Positions 1-6,400 of a DNA stretch of 8,799 nucleotides are shown in pieces (the stretch's first letter is position 1; every line of letters starts with the position of its first letter). Both the position numbers and the translations under genes were made by a program. The DNA lies in the NCBI GenBank assembly GCA_015486555.1, contig WFRL01000082.1, positions 1 to 8,799 of the forward strand. Reading direction: 5' to 3'. Below the pieces are notes generated by a model. The model saw nothing but the letters and a program-made list of their open reading frames with translations. It searched no databases and had not been told where the DNA came from. The stretch is from Candidatus Microgenomates bacterium. GTDB lineage: Bacteria; Patescibacteriota; Microgenomatia; JAADGY01.

Positions 1-16
1 CATCACGCTTCACTAG

Positions 17-32
17 CCCTGATTTATCGGGG
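17..32. repeat. Small hairpin CCCTGATTTATCGGGG
   Basis: A six-pair stem (one G-T pair) closes a four-base TTTA loop. A loose T-containing stretch (ACCAATTTTAG) follows a few bases later, so it could be the end of a terminator for an upstream + strand gene outside the window. The core resembles CCCGATTTATCGGG-type elements that I recall from intergenic DNA of uncultured bacteria. The stem is short, so a terminator role is uncertain. Confidence 0.45.
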
Positions 33-40
33 GACCAATT

Positions 41-64
41 TTAGTTGTTTAGAATTTGTTTGGA
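41..64 (-). repeat. G/T-rich repeat tract containing TTTGTTTGG
   Basis: This tract ends in AATTTGTTTGG, repeated at 174-184 and, inverted, as CCAAACAAA at 8627-8635. It splits roughly into 7-bp units. It appears to be one half of an element whose other half resumes at 99, after the palindrome at 66-100. Confidence 0.55.
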
Positions 65-65
65 G

Positions 66-100
66 CTTTCCGCCCAAGGCGGATCCGCCGTGGCGGAAGG
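66..100. repeat. GC-rich interrupted palindrome (hairpin-forming)
   Basis: The inner core GGCGGATCCGCC (78-89) is a perfect 12-bp palindrome. The outer arms TTCCGCC (68-74) and GGCGGAA (92-98) also pair, separated from the core by 3-nt and 2-nt internal loops. Its base composition stands out sharply from the surrounding AT-rich DNA. There is no U-rich tract directly after it on the + strand, so it is not a canonical terminator. It resembles the small palindromic units common between genes of Patescibacteria, from memory. Confidence 0.8.
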
Positions 101-119
101 ATTTAGAGTTTAGGATTTA
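99..119 (-). repeat. Three heptamer units of the GGATTTA type
   Basis: Units start at 99, 106 and 113 (GGATTTA, GAGTTTA, GGATTTA). On the - strand they read TAAATCC-like, the same framework as the array after pyrG (8594-8635). The tract is therefore an inverted partner of the downstream flank. Confidence 0.65.
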
Positions 120-161
120 CCTGCTCCTACTAAAGGGGGGCTTGAAAATTAATCATTGATA

Positions 162-216
162 GTTGGTCATTGGAATTTGTTTGGATACTTGAAATTTGTG
201 ATTTGTTATTTTTTAA
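162..216 (-). repeat. Degenerate G/T-rich heptamer-like tract
   Basis: The tract contains a second AATTTGTTTGG (174-184). The last units, starting at 191, 198 and 205 (GAAATTT, GTGATTT, GTTATTT), keep a 7-bp spacing. The periodicity is weaker than in the array that follows, and the first units fit only loosely. Confidence 0.45.
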
Positions 217-293
217 CCTAGTTCCTAGATCCTAGCTCCTAGTTCCAATTACTGAGTTCCAAGCTCCAAGTTCCGATTTCCAGGTTCTGAGTA
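217..293 (+). repeat. Phased heptanucleotide array, 11 units of CCWAGNT
   Basis: Reading from 217 in steps of seven gives eleven units with no change of phase. The first four are exact CCTAGNT; later units drift to CCAAGNT, CTGAGT and CCGATTT types. C is kept at unit position 1 in 11 of 11 units, A at position 4 in 10 of 11, and T at position 7 in 9 of 11. CTAG tetramers recur at 218, 225, 232 and 239. The array ends about 30 bp before the predicted gatC transcription start. Its function is unknown. Confidence 0.85.
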
Positions 294-307
294 GGAAAGT
301 TGTCTAA

Positions 308-316
308 TGTTATATT
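308..316 (+). promoter_or_regulatory. Candidate extended -10 promoter element for the gatC operon
   Basis: TGTTATATT fits an extended -10 box (TGn followed by TATATT, one mismatch to TATAAT). Standard spacing puts the transcription start near 323, two bases before the gatC ATG, so the mRNA would be leaderless or almost so. That agrees with the lack of a Shine-Dalgarno. No good -35 is visible 16-18 bp upstream; that zone is the end of the heptamer array. TATATT is easy to find by chance in AT-rich DNA, so this is inference. Confidence 0.4.
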
Positions 317-324
317 ATTAGAGT

Positions 325-627
325 ATGAAGGTGGATGAGAGGTTGTTGGATTATCTTTTAAATTTGGCTCATTTGCCCCGGTTAGCGGAGGATCATCGCC
401 AGCGGTTAAAGAGGGAATTGAGCCGTATTTTGGAGTATGTAGATCAACTGAAAGAAGTGCCGACAGAGGGAGTGGAGCTTCTCCAACGGCCTTATCCTCT
501 TAAAAATATTGGCCATAATGATGAGGTAAAGAGCTCAACTTTAGGTCCAGGGGTTTTGCCAGCAGAGAAAAGGAAGGATGATTATTTAATAGTAGCTGGG
601 CTGATTGATAAGGAGAAGAAAGAATGA
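325..627 (+). CDS. gatC: Aspartyl/glutamyl-tRNA amidotransferase subunit C (GatC)
   Basis: This is the small structural subunit of the GatCAB complex, a cytoplasmic enzyme that amidates Glu-tRNA(Gln) and/or Asp-tRNA(Asn). In known complexes GatC is a belt that ties GatA to GatB and has no active site. The product is 100 aa, the usual size. The N-terminal helices (about residues 5-45, with LLNLAHL and ILEYVDQLKEV) lead into the family signature PTEGVELLQRPYPLKNI (46-62) and an acidic NDEV turn. The tail keeps the KDDYLIV stretch that matches the usual D-x-Y/F-x-V ending. The ATG at 325 is chosen because the N-terminal helix needs it; no Shine-Dalgarno lies in front, but a -10-like box does (308-316). 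The TGA stop shares four bases with the gatA start (ATGA). Gene order and sequence make the call secure. Confidence 0.96.
   Translation: MKVDERLLDYLLNLAHLPRLAEDHRQRLKRELSRILEYVDQLKEVPTEGVELLQRPYPLKNIGHNDEVKSSTLGPGVLPAEKRKDDYLIVAGLIDKEKKE
611..615 (+). promoter_or_regulatory. Ribosome binding site of gatA
   Basis: AGGAG lies inside the 3' end of gatC, 8 nt before the gatA ATG at 624. It is the clearest Shine-Dalgarno sequence in the window and supports the gatA start, alongside translational coupling through the ATGA overlap. Confidence 0.75.
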
Positions 628-2048
628 AACTAACTGAGCTTCGCCAACTGACTGGTTCCTTTGATAATTGGCAGAAGGCTATTAATAACAAGGAATTGGA
701 CTTAGTTGAGGTAGCAGAAAGTTTAGAAAATCTCCTACAATTAGTTCAAGATAAATATCAGGCTTTTATTACTATAAGAGAGAGGTCGGAGATTCTTAAG
801 GAATTGAGGGAGAATGTTGAAAAACGACGCCCTCTTTTAGGCTGGCCGTTTACGATGAAAGATATCTTCATAACTAAGGGGATTAGAACCACCGCCTCAG
901 CTAAATTGCTCGAGGATTATATTCCTCCTTATAGCAGTACGGTATATAAGCGCTTACAAAAGGCAGGAGGAACGTTGATGGCTAAGACTAATTGTGATGC
1001 CTGGGGTTTTGGGGCTTCAACCGAGAACTCAGATTTTTATCCTAGCCGTAACCCTTATGATCCAACTAGGGTGCCTGGTGGCAGTTCGGGTGGGGCGGCG
1101 GTAGCGGTGGCTACTGGAGTCAGTAGCTTTGATATATCTGAAGATACCGGAGGATCTATTCGCCAGCCAGCTGCTCTGAGCGGGGTTACTGGATTTAAAC
1201 CAACCTATGGGTCCATTTCTCGTTATGGAGCCATTGCTTTTTCCTCTTCTCTAGATACTGTAGGGATAATCGGTAGACGAATTGAGGATATTATCCGTGT
1301 TTTTAGTTTAATTAAAGGCCCAGATAAGCTAGATGCTACTGTTTATCCTCAACAAAAACTGACTCAGCTTATGCTGCCAAGTAAATTAAGAAACTTAACC
1401 ATAGGTTATTTGCCGGAAATTATGAAAGAAGGAGTCGATAAGGAGATTCTTCAAGCCATAAATGAAGTGAAAGATTTTTATAAGCAGGAGTTAGGGGTTA
1501 TTTTTAAGGAAGTAAAGTTACCCCATTTCAAGTATGGAGTAGCTACTTATTATGTCTTGGCTCCATCCGAGGCTAGTTCTAATTTGTCCCGTTATGATGG
1601 CAACCGTTATGGCTGTGACCGAACTGCTTTTACCGATGAAGCTATTCGTCGAATTATTATTGGAACCTTTTCTTTAGCCAGTGGCTATTATGATGCCTAC
1701 TATCTTCAGGCCTTAAAAGTTCGTCGGTTAATCTACGAAGATTTTCTCCGAGCTTTTAACTTGGTTGATGTCCTTTTGCTTCCGACTACGCCAACTTCAG
1801 CCTTTAAAATTGGGGAGAAAAGTGGTGATCCCTTACAGCTTTATCTCCAAGATATTTTTACTATTCCGGCCAGCTTAGCCGGTGTGCCAGGTATTTCTTT
1901 TTTAGTAAGGTTAAGTAGTCGAGGGTTGCCTCTAGGTCTTCAATTGGTTGGACCGCATTTTAAGGAGGATCTTTTAACCAGTTTAATCGCCTTCTGGCAA
2001 GAAAAGAAGAAAACCCATTTAGTTTATCCTCAAATTGAAGATGAGTAA
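624..2048 (+). CDS. gatA: Aspartyl/glutamyl-tRNA amidotransferase subunit A (GatA), amidase-signature glutaminase
   Basis: GatA hydrolyses glutamine and passes the ammonia to GatB for tRNA-dependent amidation. The 474-aa protein is a full amidase-signature enzyme. The Ser-cisSer-Lys triad is visible: Lys79 (TMKD), Ser154 (GGSSGG, 152-157) and the nucleophile Ser178 (DTGGSIRQPA), at the same numbering as I recall for Staphylococcus aureus GatA. Other family blocks are TNCDAWGFGASTEN (122-135), GFKPTYGSISRYG (190-202), SGYYDAYYLQA (353-363), PTTPTSAFKIGEK (387-399) and DIFTIPASLAGVPG (410-423). Two details stand out. The residue before DTGG is Glu173 where Ser is common. The segment after YDGNRYG (324-330) reaches TDEAIRR after only a few residues, about 15 shorter than I recall in typical members. 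The gene starts in the gatC stop and its own TAA lies inside the start of gatB. Function is near certain. Confidence 0.97.
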   Translation: MKLTELRQLTGSFDNWQKAINNKELDLVEVAESLENLLQLVQDKYQAFITIRERSEILKELRENVEKRRPLLGWPFTMKDIFITKGIRTTASAKLLEDYIPPYSSTVYKRLQKAGGTLMAKTNCDAWGFGASTENSDFYPSRNPYDPTRVPGGSSGGAAVAVATGVSSFDISEDTGGSIRQPAALSGVTGFKPTYGSISRYGAIAFSSSLDTVGIIGRRIEDIIRVFSLIKGPDKLDATVYPQQKLTQLMLPSKLRNLTIGYLPEIMKEGVDKEILQAINEVKDFYKQELGVIFKEVKLPHFKYGVATYYVLAPSEASSNLSRYDGNRYGCDRTAFTDEAIRRIIIGTFSLASGYYDAYYLQALKVRRLIYEDFLRAFNLVDVLLLPTTPTSAFKIGEKSGDPLQLYLQDIFTIPASLAGVPGISFLVRLSSRGLPLGLQLVGPHFKEDLLTSLIAFWQEKKKTHLVYPQIEDE

Positions 2049-3375
2049 CAAACAATTAAAGTTTCAACCGGTTATTGGTTTAGAAATCCATGTTGAACTG
2101 AAAACCAAAGCTAAGATGTTTTGTCGCTGTTCGGCGGATCATTTCCATACTCCACCTAACACCAATATCTGTCCAGTGTGCTTAGGATTACCTGGAGCTA
2201 TGCCCTACCCAAATCTTAAGGCTTTAGAAAAAACTTTACTCATAGCTCATCTCCTCCACTGCCGGATAAATCGAATCTCCCGTTTTGAACGGAAGCATTA
2301 TTTTTATCCAGATCTTCCTAAGGGTTATCAATTGACTCAGTACCTTTACCCAATGGGTTATCAAGGTTATTTAGAAGTAGAGGGAAAACGTTTTTTTATT
2401 CGTCGAGTCCATCAAGAAGAAGATACAGCTAAGCTAAAACACCAGCGGCTGAAGAGTAGGTTAGTTTCTTTGGTTGATTTTAACCGATCAGGAGTGCCTT
2501 TAGTGGAGATGGTAACTGAACCTGTCTTTGATAATAGCCAGGATGTAGTTGCCTTTTTAAAGAAGCTCCAGCGTCTCCTCCGTTTTTATGAGGTTTCTAG
2601 CTGTGATATGGAAAAAGGCTCGATGCGTTTGGAAGCCAACATCTCCCTCCGTCCAGAAGGAAGTAAAGAGTTGCCCGATTATAAAGTGGAGTTGAAGAAT
2701 ATAAACTCCTTTCGTTTTCTGGCTGAGGCGATAGATTATGAAATAAAGCGTCAAACCCAACTTCTTAGCCAGGGAAAGGAAGTTACTCAAGAGACCCGAG
2801 GCTATAACTCGGTTAAAAAGTTTACTTTTAGCCAGCGGGTTAAAGAAGAAGCTCAAGACTATCATTACCTCCTTGAGCCGGATATTCCTCCGGTTTATCT
2901 GAGTGATGAGGTTGTTGAAAAGGTAAGAAAAACTCCAGATTATAGTCAACTAATAGGAAAATGGATAAAACTTGGTTGGCCGAAAACAGTGGTTAATAAT
3001 TTATTAATTAGACAAGGCCAGCTGGAATGGTGGCAAGAATTAGAAACAACTGTCCAGGAGGAGGGTCTAGATCGGCACAAGCTAGGCCATTTTTTATTGA
3101 AAAATAAAGGCAGTTATTATCTAAAGGATATTTCAAAATTGATTGCCCGGTTTAAAGAAGATGAAAAAATAATTAATAATGTAGACCAGTTAGTCAAAGT
3201 AGTGAAAGAAGTAGTAGCTAATAACCCCAAGGCAGTAGCCGATTACCAGAAGGGTAAAGAATCAGCTATTTATTTTCTTCTCGGCCAAGTCCGTTACCGT
3301 TTAGGGAAGGTAAATGTCCAGACAACCCTTCAACAATTAAGAGATGTATTGACTGATGAGAAGAGTAAAAAATGA
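2041..3375 (+). CDS. gatB: Aspartyl/glutamyl-tRNA amidotransferase subunit B (GatB)
   Basis: GatB binds the misacylated tRNA, activates the Glu or Asp side chain by ATP-dependent phosphorylation and completes transamidation with ammonia from GatA. Numbering from the ATG at 2041 gives 444 aa, slightly short of the usual 470-480. The catalytic cradle is intact: VIGLEIHVEL (11-20), YFYPDLPKGYQLTQY (87-101), HQEEDTAKL (124-132), DFNRSGVPLVEMVTEP (146-161), GSMRLEANISLRP (193-205), VELKNINSF (216-224) and YLLEPDIPP (276-284). A CxC...CxxC zinc site is present (Cys28, Cys30, Cys44, Cys47), a feature not shared by all GatBs. The helical/YqeY-like tail (about 298-444) is compact and divergent, but NNPKAVADYQKGKESAIYFLLGQV is recognisable. 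An in-frame TTG at 2035 would add two residues; ATG is preferred. The start overlaps the gatA end by 8 nt without a good Shine-Dalgarno, suggesting coupled translation. Confidence 0.96.
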   Translation: MSNKQLKFQPVIGLEIHVELKTKAKMFCRCSADHFHTPPNTNICPVCLGLPGAMPYPNLKALEKTLLIAHLLHCRINRISRFERKHYFYPDLPKGYQLTQYLYPMGYQGYLEVEGKRFFIRRVHQEEDTAKLKHQRLKSRLVSLVDFNRSGVPLVEMVTEPVFDNSQDVVAFLKKLQRLLRFYEVSSCDMEKGSMRLEANISLRPEGSKELPDYKVELKNINSFRFLAEAIDYEIKRQTQLLSQGKEVTQETRGYNSVKKFTFSQRVKEEAQDYHYLLEPDIPPVYLSDEVVEKVRKTPDYSQLIGKWIKLGWPKTVVNNLLIRQGQLEWWQELETTVQEEGLDRHKLGHFLLKNKGSYYLKDISKLIARFKEDEKIINNVDQLVKVVKEVVANNPKAVADYQKGKESAIYFLLGQVRYRLGKVNVQTTLQQLRDVLTDEKSKK

Positions 3376-3401
3376 GTTTTATTAAGAAGTTAAATAAAAG
3401 G

Positions 3402-3407
3402 TATATT
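3402..3407 (+). promoter_or_regulatory. Candidate -10 box for an internal dnaE promoter
   Basis: The only real gap between genes in the block is 3376-3413. It contains TATATT ending 7 nt before the dnaE ATG, so standard spacing would start the transcript at the A of the ATG. A weak AAAAGG (3396-3401) lies 12 nt from the ATG, longer than an ideal Shine-Dalgarno spacing. No convincing -35 is seen. The repeat of the gatC arrangement (TATATT just before a start with no good Shine-Dalgarno) is the main support. Confidence 0.28.
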
Positions 3408-3413
3408 TAAGAA

Positions 3414-6400
3414 ATGGCTTTTGTGCACTTGCATGTTCATAGTGAATACTCTCTTTTAGATGGTCTGCCCCGTGTCCCTGAACTGGTAGCTCGAGCCAAA
3501 GAACTAGGGATGCCGGCAGTTGCTTTAACTGACCACGGTAATATGTATGGGGCAATTGAGTTCTACAAAACAGCTCTGGCCGAGGGGGTAAAGCCGATCA
3601 TTGGGGTGGAAATATATTTAGTTCCTGATAGCCGTTTTAGGAAAATAAAAGGGAAAAATTATCACCTTACCCTTCTGGCGGAAAACTATCAAGGTTACAA
3701 GAACTTAATGAAGATTGTTAGCATTGGTTATTTGGAGGGATTCTATTACAAACCCCGAGTTGATTTTGAGATTCTAAAAAAGTATCGCCAAGGGATAATT
3801 GCCCTCTCTGGTTGTAATTCCAGTTTGTTAAAGGTTAAATTAGTGGAAAATAAATGGAGGGAAGCTAAATTATATCTTGACCGTTTTCTAGATATTTATG
3901 GGGAGAATTTTTACATTGAACTTCAACGGCACCACAATGATAAAGCTGCGGCTAATTTTGAAGCTAATAGCCTTATTTATCAGCGACTAATGCAAAACCA
4001 CCGAGAAGAGATGAAAGGTAATGACGGGTTAATTAAGTTGGCTCAGGAATATGGTTTGTCGCTGGTAGCCACTAATGATGTCCATTACTTGAAAAAGGAG
4101 GATGCCCGAGTCCAGGATGTTTTGGTTTGTATCCAGACTGGCCGAAAACTGGAAGAGGTCAATCGAATGCGAATGGTTGATAATCCTGATTATTATTTTA
4201 AAACTGAGGAAGAAATGCGAGCTGATTTTGCTGATCTTTCTCAGGCAATTGAGAATACTCTGAAGATAAGTGAGCAAGTGGATTTGAAAATAGTTTTAGG
4301 CCAATGGTTTTTCCCCGAGTTTAAACTTCCTCTTGGCAAAACAGCTGGAGAGGTTCTCCGTCAGAAAGCTTATGAAGGTGCTAAAAGAATATATGGTTCC
4401 CCGCTGTCCAAGAAAGTGATAAACCGCCTAGATTATGAATTAGATATTATCGACACTAAAGGCTACTCAGCTTACTTTCTTATCGTCCAAGATATGGTCC
4501 GCTTTGCTCGGCAGGAGAATATCATTACTAATACCCGAGGCTCAGCTGCTGGCTCCTTAGTTGGTTATTGTCTGGGAATCTCCATTGTTGATCCTCTAGA
4601 GTTTGAACTGCCGTTTGAACGTTTTCTTAACCCTTATCGCCCGCTGCCGCCGGATATTGATCTAGATGTTTCTGATGTTGACCGAGATAAGATAATTGAC
4701 TATCTGATTAATAAGTATGGGCGGGAAAAAGAAGCTCAGATCTGCACTTTTGGTCGGATGTTAGCTCGGGCTTCTGTTCGTGATGTGGGAAGGGTATTGG
4801 GTTATCCCTATGCTGTACCGGATAGAATAGCTAAATTAATTCCTTTTGGATCTCAAGGTTTCCCCATTACTATCCGTCAGGCTTTAGAGATCTCTCCGGC
4901 CTTAAAAGAAGAGTATGATAACAATTCTCAAGCTAAAGAGATTCTTGATCTAGCTCAGAGAATTGAAGGTCATGCCCGTCACGTCTCGGTTCATGCGGCG
5001 GCAGTGGTGGTGGCTCCAACGGAAATAACTGATTTTACGCCGGTCCAGTATGACCCGGGAGGAGAAAGTATTATTACTCAATATGAAAAGCACGCTGCTG
5101 AAGATGTGGGCTTGATTAAGTTCGACCTTCTAGGTTTGACTAATTTGTCTATCTTAGCTCAGGCCGTCCGATTGGTGAAAGCCCGGCGGGATCCTAACTT
5201 CGACATTACTACTATCTCTTTTAAAGATGAGAAAACCTATCGCTTGTTAAGTCGTGGAGAGACGATGGGAATTTTTCAGCTTTCCAGCCCAGGAATGACT
5301 CACTATTTGAAACAGCTCCAACCCCAGTCTATTTTTGACTTAATGGCTATGGTAGCTCTTTACCGCCCTGGACCGATGAATTTTATTCCTGAGTTTATAA
5401 AACGCCGCCATAACCCTAAACTGGTTAAGTACTTTGATCCCCGATTAAAGGAGATTCTCAAAAATTCTTATGGAATTATCACCTACCAAGATGATGTTTT
5501 GTTAACCGCTATAAAGGTGGCTGGGTATAACTGGCTGGACGCGGATAAGTTCCGCAAAGCTATCGGCAAGAAGATCCCTGAAGAGATGAAGAAACAAAAG
5601 ACTAAGTTTATAAAAGGCTGCATCCAGAACGGCATGTCCAAAAAGAAGGCTGAGGAGTTGTTTAAGATGATTGAACCCTTTGCTGGTTATGGTTTTAATA
5701 AAGGCCACGCCGCTTCCTATGCTTTGGTGGCTTACCAGACTGCTTATATGAAAGCGAATTTCCCCCTTGAGTTTATGACTCCTTTACTAACTGCCTTTGC
5801 TGCTAAAGAAGATAAGATTGCTGCGGCTATAAATGAGACGAAGCGCATGGGAATAACCATTCTACCCCCCGATATTAACCGCTCCTTTGAGGAGTTCACT
5901 ATTGAGAAAATGGCCAATGGCCGGGAAGGAATTCGCTTTGGCTTTGTTTCTATTAAAAATGTAGGGGAAGCAGCTATAAGAGAGATACTCAGAGAGCGGC
6001 AAGAAAATGGAGCTTTTAGGAATATTGTTGATTTTGTCCGTCGGATTAATTCTCGAGTGATTAATAAACGGGTTTTAGAAAGTCTTATCAAAGCTGGGGT
6101 TTTTGATGAGTTTCATACCCGCTCGACCCTTCTGGAAAATTTTGAGGAAATATATCGTCTTAGTTCAGCTAAAAGCAACCAAATTAGTGGTCAAGGAACT
6201 CTTTTCGGGTCTCAGCTAAAAGAGATGATAAAAGTTAATTTGGTTGAAAAACCGGAATATGATTCTAAAAAGTTGCTTGAGTTTGAAAAAGAAGTTTTTG
6301 GCTTCTATCTTTCCGGCCATCCTTATCTTCGGTTGCTTCGCCACTGGCGGTTAGAGTATCCTTTAACTATCAATGAAATTAAAGCTCGCTCTGAGGAGAA

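Larger units (their letters stand above)
1..324. other. Non-coding, repeat-mosaic upstream flank
   Basis: No coding region is supported here on either strand: stops are frequent and nothing resembles a conserved protein or RNA gene. The stretch consists of a small hairpin (17-32), a G/T-rich tract (41-64), an interrupted GC-rich palindrome (66-100), a short heptamer tract (99-119), a mixed spacer (120-161, with a run of six G), a second G/T-rich tract (162-216), the CCTAGNT array (217-293) and a promoter-like segment (294-324). An exact 13-bp direct repeat, GAATTTGTTTGGA, occurs at 52-64 and 173-185. Confidence 0.8.

Noticed and set aside
217..293. CRISPR array
   Set aside because: The units are 7 bp and contiguous, with no 25-40 bp repeats separated by unique spacers and no cas genes.
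1..324. Remnant of a coding gene or a tRNA/rRNA end upstream of gatC
   Set aside because: No long frame, no cloverleaf and no conserved rRNA or tRNA segment could be found; the region is explained by repeats and hairpins.
2035..2040. TTG start for gatB, two codons upstream of the ATG
   Set aside because: TTG is a weaker start, gains nothing in conserved sequence, and the ATG at 2041 gives a normal N-terminus and a usual overlap with gatA.
2557..2949. Open frame of 130 codons on the - strand within gatB
   Set aside because: It lies fully inside a well-conserved gene, has no recognisable motif, and its composition is what the complement of gatB would give.
4500..5750. Intein in dnaE, a common insertion site
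   Set aside because: The polymerase motifs run without interruption and the total length of 1162 aa is normal.
5744..6091. Open frame of 115 codons on the - strand within dnaE; similar shorter frames at 500-691, 4029-4277, 5502-5708, 6323-6547 and 7301-7486
   Set aside because: All are antisense to conserved coding sequence, lack ribosome binding sites or family motifs, and are best explained as shadows.
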